Assembly (NCBI RefSeq): GCF_048564905.1
Contig: NC_133014.1
Location: forward strand, 5,651,136-5,715,135
Direction: 5' to 3'
Length of the DNA: 64,000 nucleotides
DNA from: Vicugna pacos
Lineage: Eukaryota; Chordata; Mammalia; Artiodactyla; Camelidae
Shown in pieces: positions 1-13,165 of the stretch (its first letter is position 1; each line of letters begins with the position of its first letter). The position numbers were made by a program, and so were the translations under genes. Below the pieces are notes generated by a model, which searched no databases, was not told the DNA's origin, and saw nothing but the letters and a program-made list of their open reading frames with translations.

Positions 1-632
<632 letters not shown>

Positions 633-1612
633 TCACTCTCGAGCCAAGACTCGGGCACTTTAAGGGGACTCGATCTCTGACGTGTGACCACAAGTCGCAC
701 AAGGAATACCTGAGCACCACAGGTAGAGAAGCACCAGGAGGAGCAGAGGCTCTTCCACTAGCACGTGGCCTCAGGCAGCTCTGGGCCTCAAAAACGGGAG
801 GGAAAAGGGACCTGGCTGATACCACTTCACCTAATTACTAGACAAGGCTGCTTCTTTTCTAGGGAAACTTTGTGAATGTAAATCGGCAGCAGGGCCCTCG
901 GGGGGCCCGCAGTCCTGGACGGGGGTGCGCTTGGTGGAACTGGCTGCTCCCCATGACCCCCGAGATTCGGGTGGGTCCAGGAACCCTGACGCTGAGCCGT
1001 GCTTAGTGGCAGCAGGCTGTCCGAGCCTGGGCTCATCCCCTGCCTCTGCCTCTTGCTTCATTAAAATAAGGCAAGTAGACAGAGAAAGGAAGGGTGCAAG
1101 TGACATGAGAGGGAGCAGAGGAGACGCAGTGACACAGGTCTGGAAAACGCAGCAAGCTGCTCTCGTGAGCGTGCAGGGGGCCGGGCTCTGCCCTCTTCCC
1201 ATACGCCAGCCTGGGCACACCGACATGGCGGCGGGGGAAAGGGCAGACCACCTGCACAGAGTCCTCCTAAGGAAGGTTTACAGGGGGCACAAGAGTGAGA
1301 GGAAAGCAGAACTAAAGTGAGAAACACAGGAGGAATGTGCAGGAAAAGAGATCAACAGCCTTGGTTAGAAAAGAGGTGTCTGAGGGAACAAAGATCTTTG
1401 ACCAAAACCTTATCACCGGATCTCTAGGATTCACTCTATTTCATGTATTTTCAACAGGAAATGGGGACTGGTTCCCCACACCCCCGACTTTCCTACGCCG
1501 ACACATGCACTCCACTGTAACTGATGCCCTGCCCTCCAGTCTCCAGGGGAGACTCTGGGACGCTGGCAGTGCACGCGTGTGTGCAGGTACGAGAAAGACG
1601 GTGCATGGCAGA

Positions 1613-1660
1613 GCATGTGCGTGTGCATGCACACACACCACACACGTGCACACACACACA
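1613..1660. repeat. TG/CA alternating repeat with palindrome
   Basis: A stretch of mostly alternating purine and pyrimidine bases. It includes the perfect palindrome GTGTGCATGCACAC at 1621-1634 and then broken CA repeats. Confidence 0.9.
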
Positions 1661-3056
1661 GAACTCAGTCCAAACGACTCTGTCCTCTACCCTCCTCTTG
1701 AGGAGGCCACAGTCATGTCCGGACCGAAACAAAAACAAAACAAAACTCAAGGGTCACTGGAGAGCAGGCACTTGGGGAAGAAAGGGAAGGCTCCCTCCGG
1801 GTCATCTCCAGGGAGGCAGCCGCCACCCCACCCAGTGATTTAGTGCAGCTGATGCCAGTCAGCGTTTTGCACGCCCACCACGGGAGTAATGCCGCAGAAA
1901 AGGTCTTGTCTCAGGCTGGGCTACAGCTCGGGAGGGGCTTCAGCTGCATCCCTGGTGCCAGAGGAGCGGGTGCAGGGAGGACTCTGAGTCGTGGTCCTCT
2001 CCAAAAGCAGCTCTGGTCTGAGTCACAGGACAAGCCCCGTGCACTCCTCAGGGGGGTTTTATTTTTTAGTGACTCCTGTTACTTGAATTCTCTCCTTCCA
2101 CTGATGGGGGTAACTGTGAAGAGAGACTGGGAGGAGACCAGAGGGCCAGAAATGTTCCAAGATAACCACCTCTCTCCCAGCAAACCCTTCCCTCCCTACA
2201 GAACAAAGCCTCCTCTGACAGCTGAACCCAAGGAGGGCAATTCACCCCCCACTCGGTCTAGGCTGGATGGGGAGAAGACTAACAAAGTGAGACGCGCAGA
2301 CGTCTCTGGCAGATCTCAACACGTCGTGCAACTGAATACACACCTAGAATGAACATAGCCCACTAAGAAAGACAGTTGACACGCTTACCTGTTTTAGTTA
2401 ACCACCGCCGAGCCCTTCCTTCTGTGACTGAGCTGGCAGAAAATTGACAATAGACCCCCCTTGACTTGGCCCATCCTGGTGACATCTGAGAGCATTATTC
2501 AGACCACAGCACAATGAACTAACCAAAATTAATTTCTTTGACTCAAACAGACACGTGAAAAGTTACAAACTTAAAATTCACCGACAATTCAACCAAAGAG
2601 AGGTGAACACCACTCTGCTGGAAAGATCCTGAGCAAAATGACGGCCACAGGGTCTGGGAAGGAACAGCGTGTTCTCTGAAACCAGTCAGCGCCCATCTCA
2701 CCAGATCCAACAGAAAAATTATAAAATTAGCGTAACTACAATGGAAATCAGGCACCCGTGACAGCTAACTCGAGGGAAAAAAAACTGCTCTGAACACATT
2801 TCAGACAAAAAGACAAGCTCTCTAGTTTCACCGCTGAGTCAGTGGACACCTTCTGGGCTTCCACAGTCTAAGGACAATGCCCTGAGACAGGCGCCGCCAC
2901 ACAGGACTTTCACTAGACTCCAAGCCCTCAGAGGGCCCTCTAGCTCCTCCACCAAGTCTTCCACGAAACCCGCCGTGTCAGTGAGTCTGTATCCCTCAGC
3001 TGGCATCTGAGGGGAACACAGTAAAGAAGAAAACTGACAGCAGCACCATGCACCTG

Positions 3057-3265
3057 CGTGGACGTGAGGTGCGGGGGGCGCAGGGAAGTGAAGAACTCAC
3101 CCCGTCTTCCTCAACATCACTCCGCCCCAGGAGACTCGTGCTTCCGTGACTCGTGCCAAGGAGTGAGGAGGCCAAAACGTCTCCGGGATAACCCCCGACC
3201 AAAGCGCACAACGCGATCGAGCAAACGAGTGGTGAGCTTACTCGAGCAATGAAGTCAAGTGAGAC
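3057..3265. promoter_or_regulatory. CpG-dense patch in intron 3
   Basis: By hand count, positions 3061-3240 contain 55 G, 54 C and 16 CpG, giving about 61% GC and an observed/expected CpG ratio near 0.97. Three more CpG lie just outside. No repeat family was recognised here. Whether it is a promoter, an enhancer or simply a stretch with slow CpG loss is not known. Confidence 0.4.
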
Positions 3266-4520
3266 GGACCACTGCCTTCTCTAGGCTCTCAATGAGACTG
3301 TCCGAACCTCCCGGAGTTCCAAGCCCCAATACCACGGGTACAGGTGTCCTCAGTGGTCTATCTTGAAACAGTTCACTTTAGTCTTTGACTTCAGAATCCA
3401 TGCATCTTCCTCCCCCGTTAGGGAACCTGTGGCACAGACAAGCACCTGGACTGAGGACCCAAAGCACAACCTGGAATCCGGGTCCTGACTGAGTCGGAAG
3501 CAGCCACCAGGTAAGGCCGGAGTGACCAAGGTCAAGTTCTCCACCAAGACACCTGGCTGTACCTGAGGAAACCAGCATACGTGACCTTCTTCGACATGAG
3601 AATTACTTTGAGGGGCGTTTGAAAAACAGCAGGTGTGAGGAGGGTGCCCTGACCTCCCCTTTCTTCCTGAAAGCGAGAGATAAAACTCCCCCATGAAAGG
3701 CGTCCTTCCCACACCGACTGGGAAAAGGCATTCTTATCACCAGAGCCAGAGAGCTGAGGCCAAGAGAACGCTGTACAAGCAGACCTCTCATCTTCTGCTA
3801 GCTGCCCGGTATGTCCTGGCCACTTGTCCACAACCGCCCCTCTCTGTCCAGCCTGGTGCAGACAGAGGCCTTCCCCGAGCCTTCATTTTGCTTGTGAAGG
3901 CGCCCGTGCACACATGAGACAGACGAGTTAACACACTCCTGTTTAGTTTTTCTCTTGCGTATCGTTCTTCTACTACATGGTCAAGAGTCTAGAAGGGAAG
4001 ATTTTTTTTCCTCCCCTCCATAATCAAGCTGGTAATTGTATCATGAGACCAGAAAGAGCTCCGTAATCCAAAGTGCTCAGAGGATAACAAAGCACTATGT
4101 TCTTGACACCAACATTCTGCCACTCGCAACACAAGTGTGCAAGTGTGTTTAGGAACCTGCACACGTGTTTTAATGAGCACACAGAAAGAAGAAGAAGAAA
4201 GGTTACCAAAGGTTATCTCTGGATTATAGACATTTCCTTCTTTAACTTAACTTAATTTTCAACAACTGACACACATTATTTTCCTAATTAGGAGAATAAA
4301 AAAAAACCTAACAGTTTAGAAGAGTAATTTAAGAATTTAAAATGAGCTTTCTGGCAACTCACACAGTGCAGGTCCTCTGCCTCACCCCCGGACTGAGGTC
4401 CTCACGCCCTCGTGCTGTCCAGCGTCACCGCCCACCCCCCCGCTGCGGCTGCTCCCACCAGCGGTCAGCTGTAAGGGGACGCTGAGGGGAGCCTGAAGAA
4501 CTGGAACCTTCCTGTTACTC

Positions 4521-4533
4521 TGCCCTCTACTGG
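4521..4533 (-). promoter_or_regulatory. CTCF-like motif
   Basis: The reverse strand reads CCAGTAGAGGGCA, which matches the common CTCF core pattern CCASYAGRKGGCR at every position. A 13-base match in 64 kb has limited weight. Confidence 0.3.
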
Positions 4534-5489
4534 GTCAGCGTTGCCTAGCACTCTGACCTCCCCGGCCACTCCTTCCTGTTGGCTACAGTGACACCAATCT
4601 AGACCCATGACTTCTTGAGATCAGAAATGCCCGAGTTTAGGTTCTTCCTGGAGCAGAGGGGAGGTAAAAGGAGCCCAAGATCAGCCATCAGGCCATCTTC
4701 ACCCTGCTGACCTGCCCGGGGGGTCGGGAAGAGAATCCCGCCTCCGTCCATTGGCAGTCTTCCCTGAGCCCGTGGCAAACTCCACGAAGCCTCCCCAGCG
4801 CAAGCAGGGCCAAGAATCCTGCGCACACGAAGAGTCTCACTTAAAACCCTAAAAGCAGGCCCTCGTAAGGGATGGCCAGAAGGGCACAGCTCTGAAGGAG
4901 GGACCAGTGTGAGCAGCACCACCCGCCGTGCACTTCCTACCGGACCCACCGTGTGCGCACGTGTGCACGCAAGCCCCGGCGTACACATCTGACGCTGCCA
5001 GGCAGACAAAGGCTGGCCTCTGAAAAAGTCTTCAAGTGAAGAAGATGAAGAGAACTTTCGCTCCTGGCCAAGAAGGAGCATCAAGGACTAGAATTACTCC
5101 TGCTTAAACAACTAAAAGTAGACAAAACAGGTAAAAAAGTTTTAGGACACTGGACACCAGGGATGAAGGACAGTGAGCTGTCTTCTGACAGATGGGAACA
5201 GGAGGAAAGCCCTACAACCGCCCGGCGCTACCCTGAGAGCCCAGGATGTAGCAAAGGGAGGGGACAGCCTGTCAGAGCCCAGACGGTCCTGAGCTGAGGC
5301 TGGGAGGACATGGTGGCTGGAGTGCAGGACGGAGGCCAGGGAGGGGGCGCCGAGTCTGGACAGAGCACCCGACCTTGTGACATCGGGGGGACCCTCAAAG
5401 GATCAGGGAGCAGCACCTGCTGCCACTGGCTAGACTGGAAAAACCGTATCATTCACAGGAGTTTGGGTAGAGCTCAGGAGGCTCCTGCC

Positions 5490-5715
5490 ACAACAGTGGG
5501 GTGAACTAGACTAAATGCTGATCTGATCCCAAGTGACCCATCTATAAAGGATCAGATAGATTTTCCTAAAAGGCCAGCCATCTTGCCTTCTGAGATGGCC
5601 AGCCTTCTGTCTATGGAGTAAGTGTCTATCTACTAGGGCCACTCTCCCTTCTGAAACGGACCATGGTCTGCCTATGGAATGTGTATCTTCCTGAATAAAT
5701 CTGCTTTCGCTTAAA
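5490..5715 (+). mobile_element. Possible solo LTR fossil (ERV1-like)
   Basis: The stretch has paired CTGTCTATGGAG / CTGCCTATGGAA motifs. It ends with GTGTATCTTCCTGAATAAAT and CTGCTTTC, which resembles the polyadenylation-signal end of gamma-type (ERV1) LTRs in artiodactyl genomes. I see no internal retroviral region beside it, so if it is an LTR it is a solo or fragmentary one. The boundaries are rough and the family is a guess from memory. Confidence 0.35.
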
Positions 5716-6734
5716 AGAAAAACAACAGAAAATGTCCACTACCCAATAAGGTAAAAATCACATGTCTGGCATCCATTTAAAAATTACCAGACAGGCAAAG
5801 AAACATGAACAAATACCCATTGGGTGAGGGGGGAAGGGAGAGGTTGGGAAGTAGGTGGGGAATCAACCAAAATGAACCCAAGGGATGGAATTACATAAAA
5901 ACACTGAACCGCCTGCTGCCTACGTCCCTGTGGGTGGTCACCACTGTGCCTTTTGGGCTTGGGCTTCTGCCTGCGAAGGAATCTGAGACTCAGTCTGTCT
6001 TATATGATCCATTTAAAGCAAAACCTGGCACGTTTAGAAGGCAACAACTTGGATTTACAGGTGTTGCAATTCCTCAACTGGGCTGGAAGAGTAAAGACCT
6101 CCACCACCACCCACACAAAACAGAGACCATCTGTTCCCACCTCCCCACCACTAGGAGCGTATCAGCATAATTTTAAAAACTTTAAGTCACACACAGGAGA
6201 ACTGAACAAAATTAATGCGCAAAATCACCCTGCTTTTGACAAGATCATTAAAACAATTTTTGTTTGACCTCAATTGCTATGTGCAAGCTATTTAGTTTAT
6301 GCCTGAATCAAAAGTATAGAAACTGCCAGAATTAAGCAACTACTCTGTCCTCGGGAAAGGTGGTGACTGGGGAAGAGGGTGCTGACGGCCAGGGTCAGCA
6401 CAGTGCAGTGATTTTCCAGTTCTGACTCGGGGCGTGTTAATCCAAGCAAAGATTTTCAGTATGTTTCAGGATTTTACTTGAATCTTTCCCTACCTCCCCA
6501 CCTCACGAGCTACCCTAATTCCTGTTTCTATGACCATATGATACACCACAGTAGGTGAAAAGGAAAAAGAAACCAAATAATGATCACCCAGAGAAAAGTA
6601 ATAAAACCTTCCTTTGGTAAATAAACTATCTTTCAAATGCTGTGGTGTTGGGCCAGAATCAGTGGTAAATACCTCCAGCCTGGCTCTTGGCGCTTCCTGG
6701 ACAACAGAACCTGCAACTGTGTGCCAGTTACGTG

Positions 6735-6790
6735 GGTGAAGCACGCAAATGCCCTCGTGGTGCCGGGCACATAGTAGGTACTCAAGTAGG
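6735..6790 (+). mobile_element. L2 or MIR fragment
   Basis: GGTGCCGGGCACATAGTAGGTACTCAAGTAG matches the shared 3' portion of L2 and MIR elements. It is too short to say which. Confidence 0.5.
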
Positions 6791-7938
6791 ATGATCAGAA
6801 GAAAACGAACTATAACTGTCTTTTCCTCTGTGAACTGAGCATTTCCTACAATTCTGAACGCAAAGTATTCCTGTAGCAGCCTGGAAAGGGTGCCCTCCGG
6901 TGGACTCGGCCAGTGACCGTCGGGTCCCCTCCCTCTGGGCAGCAGGGGCACACCTGGGGTGACAGCTGAGAGGCCAAGCGAGGGCGCCGGCCACCAACGA
7001 GACCAACGGCCAGCCACCAAAACGGCTACTGGCTGCAAACTGTTTTCTTCCTGACTGCGTGGTTGGCTCAGGTCTGCTGCTGAAGGATGGTTAGCAACGT
7101 GTGTCCCCAAGTCCGTGTGCTGTCACCTCTGCTCACACGAGGACCCAGAGATACATGGCAGGTGCTCCTCCTGGGGAAATGCGAGAAGACGCCACAAATC
7201 CAGGTACCAGAGAGACTGAGGAGACAGGTGGCCCGCCATCCTCTATATGTGACTCAACAAGAAATAAGATGGTTCGTTGCTGAGATTGGTTCAATCAACT
7301 GTATTTAAAGCCTTAAAGAACGTCACAGGCACCACGCGGACTAACTTACCCCGCGACAGCCTTGTTTCCAGTTATTTCCATCCTGAGACATGTTCTGGTC
7401 GCAAGGCGTAGTGCTGCTGACCGCAGGCACTGCTTGTATTGCATCAGCACATAATTTTCCTTTTAAATGTGATTTTAGAAGATACACAGGATGACTGTTT
7501 AAAATGTGAATTTTATTGCACACAGGAATAAAAAGTGTTTTCCAGAAAGTAAATCTTTAATTTTCAGAGTGGAAGGCAATAATACAGGATTAAGTTTATC
7601 CAATTTAAACAAACAAAAAAAGCTTTCACAAATTGGAATATGTAAGTTCAATATCCCAACTTAACCTCACTTCTTTTACCTCCTAGAGTCCCTCATCACC
7701 CCAACCAGCAATACAGCAAGTATTTAAAGCAAAAGAAAGCTGTAAAGTCCACTTTTTAAATCACCAGAAAGATAAACGATTAACAAACCTTTTTGTCGTT
7801 CATCACTTTATATAGAACTTCAGGGCAGGGTCTACATTCACAGCTCACAAAACTGTAATAAGTCATTTTGGTCTAAAAATAGCTCCTAACTTGAGATCAT
7901 GTTCCCTGGTCCACTGTTCCTCCTTCTGTGCACGCACG

Positions 7939-7948
7939 CCCCCCCCCC

Positions 7949-7988
<40 letters not shown>
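7939..7988. repeat. Poly-C followed by (CG)(CA) microsatellite
   Basis: Eleven C bases are followed by CGCG and about 17 CA units. The CG/CA part alternates pyrimidine and purine without interruption from 7949 to 7988. Confidence 0.95.
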
Positions 7989-7989
<1 letters not shown>

Positions 7990-10984
7990 GAGTGAAGCGC
8001 AGGCCGGGGCTGCTGGGAGAGCGCTCTGGAAGGGTGGCGGGGGCCCAGATACAACAAACAGCGCCACTCCCTACAGAACAAGCAGCTCTCCCTCCCTGGG
8101 GTCACTGCCTCCCCAGGTTCTGCGTGATTGTGAAGCAAAACACATGGTGAGAGTCTGTGTGGCGCCCGGAGTCAGGCTGGCCAGGGTGGAGCGGGCGCTC
8201 TGCAACAGAGCCCTCAGGGAGGAGAGAAGCAAAGGGCTGACCTGGAGCCTGCTGTTCAGAGCTAAGATCCTCATTGGTCAATTTTAACTGAAGACAACGA
8301 CATTCTTAATTACTTCAGGGAAGAAAAATCGTGCCATCTTAGAGATATATAATAAATAACAAATTCTGGAGACCTGAGTGTTTTTTAAACGGTATTTTGA
8401 ACTTTTTCAAATATTATAAAAACAAGTGTCAATCCAAAGGAAAGATTTCCCCATAAGTGATTAAACATTATGTATATAAGTGACAGTATGTATAAATTCA
8501 TAACATACAAACACAATTAAGGTAACATACACACATTAAACATCTATATAAACAAAACCCCCACTGGTACTATGGGATCTTCCCTAAACATTCCCTCTAA
8601 AAACACACAGGAGCTGTTGAGACATGCATCCCAGACAGAGCAGACCTCATGAGATTTGAATCAAACTAACTTCACTCTTGATTGTTTGGCCACAGTTTAC
8701 AATGACGTTTCTGCTACCTGTTTTAGCAAAATGACCATTTCTTAAACTTAAAATGAAGAAAATCAGCTCATATCCATCAGCATTGGAGGACGTGACTTAC
8801 AGGTAAAAAATTGAGTAAGACAATGATACTTCCAGTTCACTGAAACCTTCACCTCTGCACAGAAAATCACCTTGGGCTCTTGAATCACCTGTGTCTTCTG
8901 TACCAAGTAAGTCCCCTTGGCATCGCTCCATTATATACCAAATAACATTCACATCCTTGCAGGAGAAGACACCGACATTCTCAGACCAGATGTTTTCGGT
9001 GTGGGTGCTGCCAACCCCCAGCGGGTCCAGATTCAACAGTTACTGACTGATGGCCTACCCCTCCCCCCGTCCACCACTGTCTGCGACTATTTTATCCCAA
9101 ACTGATGCTGTCTGAAAGTGGCACTAACAAGATTTCCTAACGGACAAGTAAGACAGCAAGGGAGCAGCCACAGGACTCCAAGGCTTTGTGGCCGGAGCAG
9201 AAAGCGGGAGCTTCCAACGACAGAGAGAGGCCAAGGCCGTGGGTGGGACAGGTTCACGGCAAAGACGAGGAACTCAGTGAGCCGTGTGAGCTCCAGCTCC
9301 CAGACACCGATTAGATGCTGAACAGACAGGTGACACATGAACACAGAGCTCAGAGCCAAGGCCGGTTCCCAGGCCCGGGCCCTCGGCTGGCACCTGGGAC
9401 TGGGACTTGGGAGGGTTTTTGCCATTCCCAGAATTGGTAAGAGGGCCTCACTGTTCCTAGACTGAACAAACAACATGGTTTCTGCTGAACACCTACTTTC
9501 CTGCCATGAGTGTGAAATTTCTGGTACGTGCGAGGCATAGGTTGCTGTGACCAGCTCCAAATAAAACCCCTGGCACTGAGTCTCTGATGAGCTTCCCTGG
9601 GGAACAGCCCTGCACACGTGCTGTGACAGTTCACTGCTGGAGGAATTAAGCACGCCCTATGTGGCTCCACTGGGACAGGACTCCTGGAAGTTTGAGCCTG
9701 GATTCCCCGGGACTTCATCCCACGTGCCCTTCCCTTTTGCGGATTCTGCTTTGTGTCCTTCCACGGTTAGATCACAGCTGAGGGCGCAGCTGGAGGGGTC
9801 CTGCCAGTGAATCATCAAGCCTGAGGATGGTCCTGAAGACCTCCAAGACACATCCTTGCCAATCATTCCGCTAGGAATGGAAGCAAGAAGGGAGGTGTCA
9901 AGATGAAAAACAAAATTTTGCATTTATAAACCCCCCCAAAACAAGCTAGGGGGCAGACGATGGAATTATTAAAGAACAGTGTCCATATTTTTAAAAACAG
10001 CAATTTAAGATATATAAAATTTGCTGGGTTTTTTTTTTAATTCAACTATTTGTTTTACTTAGAAAAACGGCTTTGATTCATGAAGTGCCAGGATTAAACT
10101 AAGAAACTGCGGAAGCCCTGTCTGCCAGAGAGCCCTCATCAGCAGTTACGGGCTCGCGTTCACAGCGAGCTGGATCTTACAGAGCTCAAGAATAGCTCCT
10201 TCTGGAGCATGATTAATCCTCCACTCCACTCTGGGTGTGGGAATAGTATGCATTTAGAACGCTGAGTGTTTAGTAATTGTTTAAATGCATGAATTAGTGC
10301 AGCAGCATGAACAGCATTTTAGAAAACAAAAACAAAAGCCTGCAGCCCGCGGCTGGCATTTGCCAGGCCCAGTCCCAGTGAACCAAACACACTGCGTCGG
10401 ATCCACATGCCCGGTACTCGTTCTTATTTCCAGTAAGAACGGGTCAGATTTTTCTCTATTCCTTTTTTATACTTAAAACTAACCCACAAAACAATATGAA
10501 AACGCATACATATTAAAATAAGGGCTGTGTCTAATGCGGTAAAAGGGAACCCACGTACATACTTTTTGCCAATTCTCAAAACACTTGTGGAAGTTCTTAA
10601 GACCTGCCATTAGAAGCAGCAGGTGGAAGCTGAGCGCCTCCCCTGTGCAGGGCTCTGCCACAGGCCTGGAGAGGCTCCGAGCATCCTAGCCGAGTTTGCT
10701 CCCCACCAAGCGTGTGTCACCTGGTACAGAACGGCACGTGGGTGTGATGAACAACGAACACGGGAAATGTTCTCTAGGGAGGCACTGAAACCACACTCCC
10801 AGGGCAGGACCAAGCCAGTGGCCAAGGCCCAGGCAGGGGCGACTACACCAGAGGGACAAGGGAGCCAGGGAGGGATGAAGTCTCAGTGGGGGGGCCACCT
10901 GGAGGGGTCAGAACAGCAGCTCAGGGCGCAGGTGCGTGTGGTAACGTCCTCAGCAGAAGTGATGAGTTCTGTTATTTTAGTAAC

Positions 10985-11115
10985 TTTAATGAGAAGGGAA
11001 CAGGGAACCCTCTTTTACCATGTGCTAGACACTTTACATCTATTATGTAATCTTGATTCTGACCAAATCCTGTGAGGTAGGAAGTATTATTCCATTTACA
11101 GGTGAGGAAATGGAA
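10985..11115 (-). mobile_element. MIR SINE fragment
   Basis: The plus strand shows the reverse complement of MIR: CTAGACACTTTACATCTATT, then CCTGTGAGGTAGGAAGTATT, then a diverged form of the CCCATTTTACAGATGAGGAAAC segment. This is an ancient mammal-wide SINE. Confidence 0.8.
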
Positions 11116-11904
11116 GCTTTATTTAAATTTAACTCTAATTTAACTCCAGTCTAACAAAGGAGGTTAATACTGTCTTGGAGTAAAAGCCAGGATGAGACTA
11201 TTAAATAACGAAGCCAACTTTCAATGAGGCTCATAAGCCATAAATTCACCTTGAAAAGTATTTACAAGCCTTAAATTTACGTTCACAGGAAAATGGAGAA
11301 AAAAAATTAATCATTTTTATTAGTTCAGTGACAAGTCTAAAAACAAAAGCCAGAAATGTACTCACTGTTTCTAACCACTGGTAAGTTTAAAAGACCTCTT
11401 TAGTTTTTCTTTCTTAGAGGAATAAAATTCAAGTGTAAAGTTTAGGTCCTAATACTATTACTTATTCACAATTAATGTATGACATCTGTGGTTATTTTTA
11501 ATACTTTTGATTACAAAGAAGATGAGAACACTATAAAACATGATCATATCTTCCAGCATACCCTCTACTGCAACAATGTATCAGTAGAATTTTCAAGACA
11601 ATGATACAGATACTGCCTGTCTATTCCATGTGTCTCCAAGTGCCCACCAAAAACAGAGCATAGTGCTCAATTCATCCAAGACTTGAGTGCCTACAGCCTC
11701 CTGGGCATGTGCACTCCAGGTGGGTCAGTCACCTGTCCACACATCCATACGTCTGCTGTCATCCCTGCATGAAGTGAGGGCTTCTCAGCGTGGAAAAGAG
11801 AAAGCTACACACTTTCCTCTATGCAGTTACTTGCTAAATAGACAAGAATAGGAGGATTTTCATGTTCTGTCTGATCTAGGTTAAAAGTGACTTAAAAGAT
11901 AAAA

Positions 11905-12240
11905 TAACCAAATGTAATACACAACCCTACACTGGACTATGACTGGGCAAAAATGGTGATAAAAACATCTTTGGCACAAGGGAGGACATTTGGAACAGAC
12001 AACCTTAGGTGAAAGTCTGGAATTACCAATCCTCTCAGGTGGTATTAGGATTCTGTAGACTGTACCTTAAGAGAAGTGTGCTCCAGTGTTCACAGGGAAG
12101 CATGCTGGTATTACAGCAACACACACGTGCCACACACACAGATGAAGTGCTTGCAGTTGTTGAATCTAACGGAAGAGTAGTGTTCATTTTCTGAACAGCT
12201 CTATAGTTATGAACATTTTCATGACAAAAAGTTTGGGAGA
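11905..12240 (+). mobile_element. Degraded L1 3' region (old L1M type)
   Basis: The order of motifs (GGACATTTGGAACAGACAAC, then a stretch on pattern GTGGTATTAGGATT, then AAGAAGTGTGC-like and a T/A-rich end) resembles old L1M 3' untranslated sequence. Many differences make this tentative. Confidence 0.4.
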
Positions 12241-12509
12241 AACTATTACGATGAAAATATAAAATTTAATTCTCAAAGAGAAATCTTACACAAAGACCTC
12301 CAGTTGAGAATTACTGATTTAGAGAATTTTTTTGTTTGTTTACCTTCCAGCGTGTTAAAAAAAAAATAACGGGATACCCCAACTGCAGGAAACAAGCTAT
12401 CAGTCCTTCAACCATAATGACTGGGAATAACTTCAAGTTTGACATTAACACACAAGGATTGAAAGGAAAGGTCTAGCAAGAATTCAAACACCAATTCAAG
12501 TATCTTTCA

Positions 12510-12540
12510 TGTCTCTCTCTCTCTCTCTCACACACACGCA
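12510..12540. repeat. TC then CA microsatellite
   Basis: GTCTCTCTCTCTCTCTCTC is followed by CACACACGCAC, a short compound dinucleotide repeat. Confidence 0.85.
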
Positions 12541-12689
12541 CGTCTCACTGTGGAAATCTGAACGAGCTCCGTGGGCTCCACCGATGCCCGTTTCCCGCGC
12601 CCTGCTTGGGCCTGAGCCCTGCGGGCAGACACGGGAACAGCGCAGCCTCGCCTGCTATAATCAATCCCGGATTCAGGTCAGATCCTTAG

Positions 12690-12848
12690 CTTGCTCAGTT
12701 TTGTGTAGACTTCAGCTACAACACTGTGCCACAGTCGTGCAAGATGTTACCACTGGGGAAACCTGGGTGGGGGATACGTGGGGCCTCCCTGTACACTTCT
12801 CTGCAAATTCTTGTAAATCTGTAATTATCTCAAAAACAAAAACAACAC
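12690..12848 (+). mobile_element. L1 3' end (old L1M type) with A-rich tail
   Basis: GATGTTACCACTGGGGAAAC, then CCTCCCTGTACACTTCTCTG and TTCTTGTAAATCTGTAATTA end in CTCAAAAACAAAAACAAC. This is the characteristic 3' terminus of old L1 elements with its tail. It lies antisense to MAP4K4. Confidence 0.7.
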
Positions 12849-13149
12849 ATTATAGACCTCAAGTCCTGGTCTTGGCCAGTTTGAACATGTCCTTAAACCC
12901 TTCCCACAAAAGCAATCAGACAAATGACAAGCTTTCTTTAAAAAGAACCCTTCAAAACCCTAAAGATAATCAATTCTTAAAATAGTCCAAGCCCAAGAAG
13001 AAACAAAGATGTTTGCACACCTCGAGCAAATAAGTGCCTGCCTCCCAGACCCTGTAGGTCCCCGGAGGTCAAACGTGCACCCCAGACTGCTTGCGTCCCA
13101 GGGTCACCTAGCCACGTGAAGCAGGCAGAACAGCAGCTTACTGATGGCC

Positions 13150-13165
13150 GGGGGGGGGGGGGGGG
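13150..13165. repeat. Poly-G run
   Basis: Sixteen consecutive G bases. Such a run is length-variable and error-prone in sequencing. Confidence 0.9.

Noticed and set aside
6490-7110. 206-codon open frame on the minus strand
   Set aside because: It runs through an L2/MIR fragment (about 6735-6790) and has no family resemblance; it is best explained as a chance frame in intron 3.
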